Of a stretch of 64,000 bases of DNA, positions 12,801 to 45,307 are shown piece after piece (within the stretch, counting starts at the first letter, position 1; each line of letters starts with the position of its first letter). The notes beneath the pieces are model-generated. The model was not told where the DNA came from, searched no databases, and saw nothing but the letters and a program-made list of their open reading frames with translations. The translations under genes and the position numbers were made by a program. The DNA comes from Phalacrocorax aristotelis (taxonomy: Eukaryota > Chordata > Aves > Suliformes > Phalacrocoracidae): NCBI RefSeq assembly GCF_949628215.1, contig NC_134311.1:62046205-62110204 (forward strand). Direction: 5' to 3'.

Positions 12801-15800
12801 AAAGCAAGTTTACTGTAAATATTTTTCAAATTATGATAGCTATTGTATAAGCATTTAAAATACTTTGAGACACACCGAAAAGCACAATGTTTTTTTCCTT
12901 CATGCAATGTGACACATCTGCCAATGCCATAAAATGAAAATTAGCAAAGTGCAATACTCAGGAGAAGTAGTTTCTTGTCATGCTCTTAATTGTTTACAAT
13001 TTAATCACACTCCTACCCTTTCATTAAAAACTCCTCCACCCCTCCTTGCCCAACAGTAAGGCATAGAGGGGAGGTACTTGGTCATCAGTTTTTCAATGTG
13101 TAGCTGACTAACAGTTGCTTTCAGTTATATTGCAAGTGAAGCCACATTTCAGCTCAAAGACAATCAGCTAGTTTTGCTAAGCAAGAAGCCCTTCCTGGGA
13201 AAGCTGGGCTCTCAAGGGAGCATGGGACTCATCTCCTGTGCATCAGGATTATCCCATCCCTTCAGTGGTAAAACCAGGAGGGCTATAGGGTGCAGCCTAA
13301 CATGGATCTCTGGTAACAAGCCTTCCTTAGTCCACCTCTGTAACATGCCTGAGGAAGCTGCAGTGAGCAGGAGCTTCATGGGGGTGGGTGCCTGCTAAGG
13401 AACAGGCAGGGAAATGCCACCTGGGAATTGAGACGATGCATTACAGGAGCTGGGAAAAGACGGGGAAGACTCTGGAGCCTAGAAAGAGGGAGAAACGTAA
13501 TACAGGCTATGCAAGCAACATGTAAAAGAGGCTGGAGGGCAAACTCCATACCGGTTAGCTAGAGGTCCCTTAGCACTTTAAACTGAATGACTAATAAACC
13601 CAAACAAAAACAGCGATTCCAATTAAGGATGATTTGGAAGCAAGTGCTCACTGAAAAGCTGCTTCTCCTGGTAGACGGGAACTGAGGGAGTAACTTGGCT
13701 GGGAGACTCAGGCTGCCTAAGTTCCTGCTACAATAACTAACCTTTTGTTTACAAATATTTATGGTTGTATACAAATTAAATTGTTTAAATGCACAAAACA
13801 AACCATTAAAAAAATCCCCTAAATTAAAATATTTGTTATGCTCACATTACACCATCTCTTACATAATTACCAGTGTTGTCATTACATGCATGTGCTGCCT
13901 CTGTCTGTAAGTCTGGATAAAACATATCCTTGACGTAAGTCTGCTGGCTTTTGGTAAGCTTCACCAAAAATAAGCTGTTTTGCCTATTACTAAAATGAAG
14001 TTATTACTAGTAGTATGAAAAGTAAATAACTTAAAACTTTTTATACATGTTTTTTACGGAGGAACTAAACTTTCTTTTTTATAAAAATAGCAGAATATTA
14101 AAAGCTTGGGAAGGAGGTAAAGAAAACTATTCCCTTTGAAAATTTGGCATGAGAGGTAAGTGAGCAATGCTATTTAAAAAAGTCAAACTTCCTCACATTA
14201 TACAGGGATCCTGTTAGTACTGCAGCAAGCTCTGTTATTTGCACCCATGAAAATTAAAGCACTGGGAGACAGATACGACTAGGGGATTAAAAAACTTCTT
14301 TGCATATCCATTCTCTATTGCAAATATGATGCTCAAACCCATGGTATCTGCACAACAAGCAATGTGATTAGGAGTACTAAGTGATGTGCCTAACACACAG
14401 GTGGGGTTCCTTCCTTTCTCCCATCTCAAACCTCTAAAAATATTGTCTAGGAAACATCCCTGAGCATGCTTAATCTACTAGTAGAGATATAGCCGAAGGG
14501 TCTAAGACCAGCTCCATTTTTTGTCATTATGCCTACAGAAGAGCCTATTTGAGGCCATTACTCTAGGGCTTTGGGCAACAGGTTTCCTAAAAGAGTGCAG
14601 TCTGAAGGGAAAAAGTATCACAACATTTATGCCATGAAGATACAGACCAAGACTTCAAACATGGTTATAGTATTTTCTGATCACTATATATCTGTTGGAT
14701 GTATCCATGATAGCATACACCTAAGAGTGCAGAAAGTAAAAGACTTAATACTTAATTTTATTATTCTTCTACGGTAAATGAGAAAAAATACTACAGATCA
14801 AGAGATTTCCTTCTAGAGCTTCTCCACTCTTTATCTTACAACTCTTCATCTGTAACTGTTCAGCTACATTGCATGATTGGTTTGGGTTTTTTTTAAAAAG
14901 GCTGGGTTCTTCTCTTCTAATTCATTCTAGTTTTTTCCTTTTTTTTTTTCACTGTTTCAATAAATTGAAACAAAAAAATATATTTTAAAAGTTTATTTTT
15001 TATTTATTGATCTAAGATTAATGTGGATGATATAGTCAAAATACAGACACAACATATATTTTCCTCCATTACTTCAGAAAGAACAGTTGAGGCAGATTTT
15101 TGTCACATCTTGATTCCAATTCAAGAGAAAAGACAACTTGAAATATAGAATTGCACACCATCTCGTATGCCCTGCAGCTATGGAAAACTGCATTTGCATT
15201 GATGTAACTATTTGATTCACTGTATATATGACATACATATATTTGGTTCAGCCATCACTAATTCTGAGTTCCTCTAAGATGGAAAGGGCAACCTCACATT
15301 GCCTTTCTGCTCAGGGAGGCGAGGCAGACAGCAGAAGCACACCCATGAAAGCCCTGGGCTCCGGTGGAAGCTCTATACCAGTCTCCATACCACACTCCAG
15401 AAAAGCTCATGGTAGTCTGGTTTCCAAATTACACTTTAGGAACATACTATGCTCTCACCCATTTCTGGAGAAAAATGGTAAATGAGGAAGAGGTGGTGTA
15501 ACCACATTCTTGTTCCCTTCCATCTCCTTCAAATGAGCTTACCCCAGTAACTTTACCACCCTTACTCTTTATCTTGATCTGTACTCAGTGAAAACCACTG
15601 GGAGGTAAAACACGTTGTAAGAGCATAGAACATAAATGCACTATAGATATTGCTGTCAAAATCCAGCTCCCACTCAGATACAGGACCATAGCAGCCCTTT
15701 TCAAATCTTGGAGATCCAGATTTTCACCATCATTCTTTTTGTAGGTATTGGTGTCTGCAAATATTTGTAAGCTTTTTTGTATAGCTGCAAATTCCAAGTG

Positions 15801-17300
15801 CAAAACTGAATCTCAGGGAAGGACAGGCAAAGAAAATTCTTGGATTTTTCACTGTTACGCTTTAGAATCTGTCAAGTTTCATTTTTTTTTTCCACTGACT
15901 TGCAGTCCCCTGTACACAACTCTGAGCACTAGTTTTTCCAGAATTCTTGCTGCAACTTATATGACAGCTCTGCAACACCCCTCATGACCTGCTGTGGTAG
16001 AGCTATGTGTTCATATGATTCTATCAGAGTGGTCTGAATTATAATACAAAAACCTCTGTTCTAAATCTGATAAGAGATTTTAAGTGGCAAATGAACAACA
16101 GGAAATTTTTCTGTAGAATTGCACACGATTTAAAAGCTTAATCATGTTAAACAGTTGAAAGACTGTGAAGTAAACCACTTCAGAAGTTAGGAAATAGCTA
16201 ATTGCATCCAAATCGGAGAGAATTGCTATTAAGAAAATGTACATAGCAGCAAACAGCAAATATGTACTTCCCTAAACTGGGGATTCTTCCTGCTGCACTT
16301 TCTGTGCTATTTTCTTGATAAGATGAACAGGTCTGTGCAGGTGTTACACATTCTGTGTTCATGAGAAGCTATTTTGCCTTACCCGAGCTGAGGCTTCAAC
16401 GGAAGAGGGATAGGAACTGGGTGTGGTGTATCCAGAGGAATGAAACTGAGAAAGGCTAAGGAGAATTAGGGGGTTCTAGTGGCATGCCAGAGCAGTCAAA
16501 TGTGGAAAGGATTAAATATTCCTTCTTTTTAGTATATGCAGTGTGCTCTTACATAGCCTGTCTGTTGTTGATCATTTTTACCAGGTAACTGTCTAATCTG
16601 TATATACAACTTTGGAAAAAGGCAAAGACGGGTCAGGGATCAGAGGATGAGGTACTGCTGGAACTGCTTGTGACCACAACAACTTTGCTAAAGAATGCAC
16701 TTCAGCAAAGTCTTGGGATTTTTACATAGTCAACACCTTATCCCAGCTACATCAAGAGCAGGTATGTCCACATCTTAGGCTGCTGTGTAGTTTGGAGGTA
16801 CACAGTTTATATACTGGAATTAGACTGGACTGAGCAGTGCAGCACGTGACAAAACTTACTCTGTTTCTCAGAGCCACAGGCCCCAGCAGAATAAATTAAA
16901 CAGTATAGAGCTCCACTGCTTAAGTACCTAGCTTGGGACTTGGGACCTCTATGCAGCCTGCAAACCCAGCTTAGGATGCATCCAAAGAAGACGTTCACTT
17001 TGGGATACGTACAGCCTTGAGCCTCCCAGGTTCATTCGCTGGGTAGGTACAGTCCGGGGCACTATGGCACCCAAGTGTTGCTGTGATGCACACCACTCCT
17101 CCAGCAGAGCAATATTTGATATAGCAAGTATGGCAGATGCTGTTTTGGCCTGAAGCAGAAAACATGCGACTCCAAAATGAAAAGCATGCACCTGTATATC
17201 CTGGGATGAAGAAATCAAGCTGAAAGTGGGCCGATTCCCACTTCACGTGTGCCGGGCCAAAAATGGAATAGATACTACTTGCACGCAAAATGCCTCAAGT
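9844..17300. other. Intergenic DNA upstream of MIER3
   Basis: Mostly AT-rich sequence (about 7.4 kb) with short homopolymer runs and no exon, RNA gene or clear transposon that I can identify. A locally less AT-rich patch at about 13170-13450 carries a 74-codon plus-strand open frame without recognisable similarity. Confidence 0.55.
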
Positions 17301-17306
17301 TTTAGG

Positions 17307-17313
17307 TATAAAA
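17307..17313 (+). promoter_or_regulatory. TATA-like box ahead of the MIER3 CpG island
   Basis: TATAAAA lies about 90 bases before the GC-rich island. CpG-island promoters such as that of MIER3 usually start transcription within the island without TATA, so this may be fortuitous or may mark an upstream alternative start. Confidence 0.25.
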
Positions 17314-17727
17314 CCCCACTGCAAAGCAAATTTCGCAGTCTCTGTTTAAGCCGCAGCAGGCGGCCAGCAGCAGGGAGGTTTGAAGGCTTGTTTGAAGGCT
17401 TGTTTCCCGCCCCAAGATTTCGGGTGTTGCCCGCCGGCCCTCCTCCGCACCAGCGGCCGGGACGGGGCCCGGCGGCGAGCGCGGCGCAGGCGGTGTAGCC
17501 GGGCACGGCGGCCCCGGCCCGGCCTCGGCGGGGGGCGTCCGGGCCACCCGGGCTCGAGCCGGTCCCGGGGCACCACGACGATGGCTACACCGCTGCTGGC
17601 GGCCCCTCCCACCCCCGGCTTCCCCGGGCGGGGCGGGTGCGGAGCGGCGGGCGCCTAGCGCCCTCTCCGGGCGGGGCAGAGCCGGGGCGCGGCAGGCAGA
17701 GCGCCCTCGCTGGCCGGGGCGGGTGGT

Positions 17728-17760
17728 GGCGGCGGCGGCGGCGGCGGCGGCAGCGGCGGA
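17728..17760. repeat. (GGC)n trinucleotide repeat
   Basis: About eight uninterrupted GGC units followed by imperfect ones, located in the probable promoter or 5' UTR of MIER3. CGG/GGC tracts in 5' UTRs are prone to length change and secondary structure. Confidence 0.85.
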
Positions 17761-17936
17761 GGTGGGGTCCCGGCGCTGCCCCTGCCCCGGCGCCGCCTCC
17801 TCCGCCCCAGCCCGGTACCGCCGGCCCCTCCGCTCCCTCCCGGCCGGCTCCGGCTGGGGCTCGGCGGCTGCCATTGGCTTAGCGGCCCCATCCGGGCACT
17901 CGGCGCAGCGCCGTTCCTCAGCCCGATCGTCCCAAT

Positions 17937-37357
<19,421 letters not shown>

Positions 37358-40300
37358 CTGTGGAAAACTAGACAAACAGTGGGTACTTTATGCAGTAGTA
37401 GTAAACTTGATGGGAGCTATCAGGTTTGCTTAGTCTTTCACTGGAAGTTTGAACTTTATGACATCAGTGATGTCTTTGTATGTATAGAACTATATCTTGA
37501 TTTATCAAGAGTAATTTCTTTTCTCAGTCCATAAATGTGGAAATGTCATAGGATGTTCGGCAGAGTTTGGGACTAAGAGAACTCTGTGGTGCAGCTTTAA
37601 GCTCTGCTTCAACTTTTTTTAAAGCCTGTAGACAGAGGCCACCGTTTCAAAACCAGCACAGGAGTACTGAGTGGATTGGAGTGGCTTTTTAGTCTAAGTT
37701 ACTTTTGCTGTAACGGATGCAGTGGAATAACAATGTTTACAGGTACCAATCCTGATCCCTGCTCAATGTAGCATTTTTTTTTTCTTATAAAGGCAGGGAT
37801 GGGTTTCTTTAATTTAAACTGCACAAACATACAGGATGTTTTTTAAATGGAACCTTCTCTCATGTGATACTAAACTAGAGCACTTCAGTTTACAAAACAG
37901 CAAGTTCATCTTGGTGGAAGCTAGCACAAAGGACTTGACATGAGTAAAGTGTGAAGACCTACACTTCGATGCTGTTGCGAATTATAGGCCATGGCTACCT
38001 TACATAGAAGTAATTATGCTGCCATAGGTGTCTGTGTACTTCAAACTTACTGGCTTAAACAGATGCATTTTAGGCTATATTGTATTTTAATGGGTTTCGT
38101 CCACGACTTTGAAGAGTAATGTAGTAGTGTACCTTAACTTTCCTAAGGCAGCTGATGTTGTGTAAAGCTACAGTCTGCACAGCTTAGGATTTACCACTAA
38201 ACAGTCTACATTTGGAAGACATCTTAAATTGTTTGGAGCACTGCAGTTCAAAGTGTTATATTTTTGAGGGACTATCTAGTTTATATAGGAATAGTAGAAC
38301 CTTGAAGTATGTATTTGAAAGTTTTTCTTTAGTGTGGATTGCATTTATTTGTTTTGGCAAGTCATTGGCTCAAAAATGGCACTTCACTACTTCGGTCAAA
38401 TAGGAAAGGATAAGTAAAAAAGTTGCCCATAAAAGCAGCTATTTAACTTCAGTAAGTTTTTTATTTTGAACATTGAGTGCAATTTAGCCATCCAGGAAGT
38501 TTGTCTGGCTAACATTTGTTCTGATTCTTGGTGGAGAGTCAAATCAAGCATAGTATTGGCTTGTAAGATGTTGCAGCATACAAGTTGCAGGGTTTTTTAA
38601 TGAGAATCGGAACCTTACTTCAATAGGATTACCCCTTTCCCTCCATACTTTTCTTTGCACTGTTTGTATTGCAAATTTATTTGCCACTAATTTGTTTTCA
38701 TTATTCAAGTGATTAAGTTTGCATTGTTATTTGTAATAGTTGCTTCAAGGTTATGCTGAGTAATTAGAAAGTAGTGGCTTTAATATTTGAAAGGGAAGAG
38801 GGTATTTATTATGCATACTGTGAACTGCATTGACATCCTGAGTTTCAGCTGCAGCGTATGGAGTTTGCTTTACAGCACTGTAATGAAGATTGCTTTGAAG
38901 GGTTTATGCAGTAGCACATTTACCATGTTATGGTACATCAGTTTAGCACAGTGGACAAAAATACAGGCAATTTTGTAATCAGTTCTTACATTACACATCT
39001 GAAATATGTAACTTTAGTAAGTACACAGTAAATAACAGGTAGCCTTGGCCCTGCATTGTACTCTGACATTTTTAGCCAAGCTATCAGCTTCTTGTTGCTG
39101 TGTTTTGTGCTGAACTTTGTACCTTGTTTCTTTTGTTTATGAATCAACACATTTTAAGTAATTTTGTAAAATACTGGCCATAATCCTCCATTGTTATACA
39201 TTCAAGTTTATCTATGGGTTTACAGTGAGTGGCTGGTCCGTTAAAAAAAAAAAAACAACAAACCACACACAAAACACCAAACCATTATACAAAGATGACT
39301 GAATGCTTAAACCAGTTGCACTTAAATGAACATGCCCATTCTCATTAGCTGATGCAGTAATATATTCAGTTTATCTATGCATTGCTGGGATCTTAATGTA
39401 GACAGAGATTTGTCTAAGGTTTGGGTTGTCAGCAAGTTGAATGGACACTTTAGTTATTTAATAAAGACTTTTGACCAAAATTCAGAAAATGATATGAGAG
39501 AAAAATGAATTCCGGCTAGTCTAATAGGTTTTTAAATGCTGATGTTATTTAGCCTGTTGGCTAGCTAGCTGGTATCGTTTACTTTTAATTCCTTGTTAAA
39601 ATGAGGCAATAATTTGCAAGATTTTGTAAATATGTAAATTCTTCATATCTTTTTAGATATCTATTTCAATATTTTCTGACTACTTCTGTGTATAGTAACA
39701 TTTTTGTGCATGCTTGATGTGACATTCATAAATTTGTACCACTATGACTTTATCCATGTAAAATAACTATTTATTGAACTTTTCTTTTAAAAGCTGGACT
39801 TACTTATTTTTCTCTCAGTTTAACCATTTAAATGGAGAACTTGTTACTGTTTATTAAAAGAATTGCGTTTTGAAAGTCAGCATGAAGATAACTGAATTGC
39901 AACCATATGAAGAAATTACATTGCCTTGGTTCTTAGATGGTGAAGCACAATTCTTATAACAAACTGTGATGAATTCTTTGACCTTTGCCACACTTTTTCT
40001 TCATACAAACAAACCAAAAAAATACATAATGGGCAATGGCAGTGTTGGTAAATGTATCCTTTTTATGTACAGGGAATCTGAAGAGGGTAGCTGATTCATT
40101 TAGAAGTGTAACTGGTGCTGTGATTATAGCAATACTTTTACTTTGGTTAGTCATACGTCATCTTCTCATGCTAGGTTTTTAAATGTTTGGTTTTCCTCTT
40201 GTCATGGTCAAACTGCTGGATTTACTTGAAGGATGTACAATACTGTTTGAAGAATACTAAATTGTGTACAATTAGGTCAGTGAATTGTGCAATTGTTTCC

Positions 40301-40850
40301 TGTTTTTAATTTTAAAACTGGGGGTCAAAAATATAGGAAAACTTCAGATCAAGTAGAACATAGTGATACTACTTAATTTAACCAAAGTCTCTAGTGAGTA
40401 TTTCAACTCTGAATGTAAACTAATGGATAAACTGACCGACAGGGACACTATTTGCCTAGCATTACAAGCACATTGTCTACAGACAGGGAAACTAAATACA
40501 GTAATTTATAAAATAATGACAAGGTTACTATTTTTTTTATTCCTATTTTTCATTGAAAGAAGAAGGAAGATACACCAGTTGTAAAATACCGTCGGAATGG
40601 TTATAGTCCTCCTAATAAACAGAGATTCCAGTTATTCTCAGTTCAAATTAAGTACCCTGTGCGTAACAACAAATCTAGTGACAATCGGAACATGTTTTAG
40701 TATCAGATGTTCAAGAGGAAGTCGCTATTGTTGCGTTGGTTTTAATATTTGTACATAAACACTGATTTTTTTGAGCATTATTTTGTATTTGTTGTACTTT
40801 AATACCTGGTGTACAGTTCCAGAAATAAATGTCTGGAAACCTTTCTTTAC
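37358..40850 (+). other. MIER3: MIER3 3' UTR
   Basis: About 3.5 kb of AU-rich sequence follows the stop. Two AATAAA signals are visible, at 39460-39465 (UTR about 2.1 kb) and at 40824-40829 (UTR about 3.5 kb), the latter followed by a U-rich stretch. Alternative polyadenylation is therefore likely. A poly(A) run lies at about 39243-39254. Which site is used cannot be decided from sequence alone. Confidence 0.6.
40824..40829 (+). terminator. MIER3: Distal MIER3 poly(A) signal
   Basis: AATAAA in CCAGAAATAAATGTCTGG, followed within 25 bases by the U-rich CTTTCTTTACTTG. It is the last good signal on the plus strand before the intergenic gap. Confidence 0.6.
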
Positions 40851-40859
40851 TTGTAAAGC

Positions 40860-43800
40860 TTTTCATGCATCTGCACTATGTTTGCTACTTCATTTTCAGA
40901 AATATTTAGCAGTAACTCTGAACACAACTTAAGGACTCTGGGTACCACTAAAGGGTGCACTACTGCGCTACCAAATGTTACATGGAGACCAGCGAAAAAT
41001 GCAGCAAGTAGCAATGCAGGTAAAATAATAAGTAATGATTTCCCTGAAACATTAAAACATGATGGCCTAAGTATAGCAAAATCTTAGATGGGACTTAAAT
41101 GCAGCTTCAGAGTAACGCACCCCAGCAGTGTAACCCACTATTCAAACTACGTGGTGAACTGTGGGGAACACTCCTGGCTTCTGCTGGAAGAAAACTTGCC
41201 CAAATCCTTAAACCCATATCAAGTTAGATTACAGGTATGAATACAACATTTTTACTTGGCTTAGGCCTTAATGCTGAAGGTTAACTATTTGAAATGCTTT
41301 TTTGTCTTGGTTTTCCTTTCCTCAAGAAAATGAACGCTAATCTCAGACCCTGAAAAGCGGTGTATCACTTCAGAGATGTTACATAGCAGTTCTGTCATGG
41401 GCCAGAATTGGTGCTGTGCTTTCTTAGGCCCAGCGTGCTTGTTTTTGTAACGGCTGGCACAATAAAGCTTCCTGTAAAGAAATTAATTAGGAAAGCATGC
41501 AAGCTGGTGTAATTCTGAACAGCAAAAGTTGTAATTTGCCAAGCAATGTAATAAGCTTTGCTTCCCGTGATGCACCATGGGTGCAAAATGAGTGTCTTTG
41601 ATAATGATGGTTGATTTGAAAACAAAATATCCAAAACTCTTTGGTGACAAGCTGCACCTCGCTTTTTATAGTTGTTTAGCATAAAGATCAATGTCGTTAG
41701 AACAAATCATAATGACCAACCCCATCCAGTCCTTTCTTGTTCTGATGTAACTGTTAGCCTTGTGATGCTGGAGTCTTAAAAATAGTTTTAATTAGTATAT
41801 GTATATGTAATGTAAAACTCTCCCTCCGGCTCAGTAGTTACTTTAACTACTTAAATTTCCATTGAAGTAATTTCAGGACACATCCACTTATGCCACTAAA
41901 AAGATAAGCAGCCCTTGAAGTCTGTATGGTGCTTGGCAATTTGGTGCCCAAGTTCTTGTTTTGTCCACAAAACCCAAGGCAGCAAAGACTAGAAGCATGA
42001 ACTCCAGCGATCAGCTTGCTAAACCATTTTTTCACTAGTTTGTGGATTTCTCTTCCCTCTCTGTAGGGAAAAGTAATTTAGAGCTCCCAGCAAATCTTGG
42101 CCCTCTGATAGGGGAGGAGGCCAAGATGCCTCAGCAGAAACACTGTCTCCTGCTGCCTTCATGCTATGCTGCAGTCATGGGCCTCCTCTGGCCCTGCAGT
42201 GCAGCTGCTTATCCCCACATGCTCCTTTGCCTTAGCGCTGGCACACGTCTGCCTGCTGTGCCAACAGATTTGACACAGTTCGTTAACTCGGCAGACAAAC
42301 ATCGCTTCCTCCTTTTGCATTGCTTCAATTTTGCAGTAATTGACTCGGTTTTCTGTGATGCCTGGTGAGCTCCAGAACTAGCGCGGGGAAGGAGCATGCA
42401 GCCAGGGAGCAGAGCAGCCTGGCAGGTAACGAGGCATGTATAAGGGCATATACTTTAACTGTATATGGAAACAAGCCAAGTTAGCAACTCACAGCCACCA
42501 CCTATAGGCTTCCTCCTGGCTCGCTTGCTCTGGCCTGTCCATGAACTGTTTACAGCTGTTTCTGTAACAGCAGAAAACAAAACAAGCAAGAAAGCCCAGG
42601 GTTTGTACTGTTGTTGTGACCATGTTTAGTGAGTCAGATCAGCTCACAGTAGGGTGGGATGAGCAGTGGCCAGGAAGGAAGGGTGGCTTTGAGAGCAAGG
42701 GAGGAAGGATGATGAGCAGCAGCAGTTAGGCACCCTCACGCCTTTCCCTCTTGCCTCCTACCAGAGTGCAGTGGGAGTTGCCTTGGGAACTGTAGCCTCT
42801 ACACCAGTCCCTTAGATATATGCATACTTGTATAGAAACATACCTGTTTATATGTATGACCACATATATACAACTATATATACCCACATACATACTGCTC
42901 AGTAGTTTAACAGACTATTTTTCTCAGTGCCTGACAAACTCATTCTCAGTTCCTCCAAACTGGAAGCACCGCAGCAGGGAGATGTGGTTTGCCTTGATCG
43001 CATCCTCTACGCACACACAACACTGACGGACAAAACATCTCCAAGAACGAAGCCCTGAGGGAAGGGTGACCTCTGAGCTGCCAGCAGTCACCCCAGCCCT
43101 TCAGGGTGGACTCCCCACCTGGGCAGGCATTTCAAACACAAGGGTGCTGGCCAGAAAAGCTGACACAGGCTATTCGATGTCCACCTGCTCTAAAGCATAC
43201 TGGTGATACTTCAGAATCTTGATTACCAAGTACTTCAGTAGCTGGATTAAGGATTTTTTTTCTAAAGTGAATTTCCAGCTCCCCTTGCAGCTCCTTCCCC
43301 CAGCAGACACATCCCTCTCCTCATGTGGGCCATCTCTCTATTCTTCCTGGGAGTCTGCAGCACCCCTGCAAAGTTCATTAACTCATCTTTTCATCTTTTG
43401 AGCACCTCTGGTCTCCTGCCATGCCAAATCAACGGGGATTCCAGTTAACAGTTTAGCCTCCTGGAGAATTAGTTAACTATTACCACCAGCTTTGCCTTTG
43501 GAGCGAAGTCGTCAAAAGTCAGAGCCTTGCAGACCAATTTTCTTCCAAAGAGCCTGATGAGACCACCTGGGTGTCTCTTGATGCAATCTCGTTTATGCCA
43601 AAAGCTGATTTCACCATCTAAACAGCAGCAGCTGGCCCTCAGCATTTCCAGATCAACACTGTAGTGTCAAGGGCTCTATCCTCCTGCTCCCACTGAGGAG
43701 GCACATGGAAGTGTGGGTGGAACTTCTCAGCCTTTCAACCCCCACAGCTCTTAAGCTGCACTCCAGTGCCGGCCGTCAGGGGACTCCCCACTGGCAATGC

Positions 43801-43915
43801 CAGGATATTTACCATGGGGGTACGGAGTTCAGACAAATCCAAGAAAAATAAGCCTAAAACTCTCTATGCAGTGGCAAACCTTTCCATTTTCCCATGAGCT
43901 CCTGGTTTTGCTCTC
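40860..43915. other. Gap after MIER3 without a recognised gene
   Basis: MIER3 and SETD9 are convergent, and this is the left part of the space between their 3' ends. A 108-codon plus-strand open frame at 42042-42368 and a 62-codon minus-strand frame over the same bases have no family resemblance or splice support. Around 42805-42895 there is a degenerate (TA/CA)-rich stretch. Confidence 0.5.
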
Positions 43916-43916
43916 A

Positions 43917-44500
43917 TGTTGGTGTGGTGGCTTGACCTTGGCAGGACACCAGATGCCCACCAAGCTGTTCAATCACTCTCCTCCTCATCAGGATGGGGAG
44001 GGGGAGAATATGGAAGACAAAACTCTCATGGGTCAAGATAAAGGCAATTTAATATGGCAAAAACAAAGGCTGTGTGCAGAAGGAAAGGAGAACAAAGCTT
44101 TATTCTCTACTTGCCGTCAGCAGGCAATGACCAACCACTTCCCAGGAAGCAGGGCTTCAGCACCTGAAGCAGTTGTTCTGGAAGACAAATGTTGTAATAA
44201 CAAGTGCCCCCCGCCTCTCCCTTTTCTTAGCTTTTATTGCTGAGCAGATGTCATATGGTATGGAATATCCCTTTGGTCACTCTGGGTCAGCTGTCCTGGC
44301 TGTGCCCCCTCCCAAATTCTTGCCCACCCCCAGCCTACTGGTGAGGGGGAATGCTGGAGAGACAGCCTTGATGCTGTGTGAGCACAGCTCAGCGGTGGCC
44401 AAAGCACCGGTGTGTTGGCGACATCCTTCTAGCTACCAATACACAGCACAGCACGATGAGGGCTGGGCAGGGAGTCAGCTCCACTCCAGCTGGGCCCAAG
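43917..44500 (-). mobile_element. Second avian ERV LTR (diverged)
   Basis: Left end TGTTGGTGTGGTGGCTTGAC. The central motif ATGGTATGGAATATCCCTTTGG and the segment CTGTCCTGGCTGTGCCCCCTCCCA are shared with the 9.3-9.8 kb LTR and are familiar from bird ERVL-type LTRs. The TATA equivalent lies on the minus strand. The right end is worn, and I could not find a target duplication, so the right boundary is approximate. Confidence 0.75.
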
Positions 44501-45124
44501 GCAGCTGGTCCCAGCCAGCGCCTCACAGCTGGCAACAGATTTAAACATACAAACCATCTCCTGAATTAGTACAGTGGTTTAACACAACCAGACTATGTGT
44601 CTGTTTCTGGGAGAAGGACGTGTGGGTCTGGCCTGTCAGTAATTGAAACTACGATAGATTTTAGTTCGATTTTGCTTTCCTCCTCCTACCACTAAGTGTA
44701 CAGGCATATAGAGGCAAAAATTTGCCTAGTAAGTCCCTGTTTTTAGGGAGTTCCAACAAAAAAATCACTCAGGCAGATAATCTTTCAGGAGAAAGCTTAT
44801 ACTTACTGTAATGAATAATCTATTATTATTAACAAACCATAAATAGATTGCATAGAGAAGTTTACTGGGTTATCATCAGATTGCACATTACATCTGAAGT
44901 AATGCCAGAATGCATCCTCCTTTGGGCACTGGTGGTGTCAGTTCGGTATTAACAAACAGGCACACAGGAATTAGAATGACTTTCACTTTTAATTAAGAGA
45001 TGGGAATCTAAACAGAACGAGGAAAAGTCCGATATACCAGTGGCCCTTTCATAGGCCGTAGCACTTCACTGAACCATTATTTCCATTTTCCTCTCTCCTG
45101 CTCTGTCCCCATGTTGTGCTGCTT

Positions 45125-45307
45125 CTAAGCAAGCACTGACCGCACCTCCTCCTGCCACTTTTTGGCTTTCTTTAGCCATCGGCAGACAGAAATCAATTGC
45201 TGCTGCCAGTTGCAGACCAGGTCTTGCTTCTCCTTGTGCATGAGGAGTCCCTGAAGCAGGCTGTCAGCTTTCAGTATTTCAGCATGGAGGAGCCAGTCCC
45301 AGGTACC
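45125..45307 (-). CDS. Candidate terminal exon of an unidentified protein
   Basis: A 60-codon frame plus TAG on the minus strand follows a possible acceptor (GTGCCTGACAG). It reads as a strongly amphipathic, lysine/glutamate/glutamine-rich helix pair with four tryptophans and two cysteines, starting GTWDWLLHAEILKAD and ending WQEEVRSVLA, somewhat like a spectrin or helical-bundle segment. Codons show mostly C/G at third positions and leucine codons biased to CTG/CTC. An ATTAAA poly(A)-like signal lies 130 bases downstream (44993-44988). It is not SETD9, whose own stop is at 47119. I cannot name a homologue; a pseudogene or chance frame remains possible. Confidence 0.35.
   Translation of the reverse strand, partial: GTWDWLLHAEILKADSLLQGLLMHKEKQDLVCNWQQQLISVCRWLKKAKKWQEEVRSVLA

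Noticed and set aside
42042-42368. 108-codon plus-strand frame
   Set aside because: A minus-strand frame covers the same bases; no domain, and no splice or poly(A) support.
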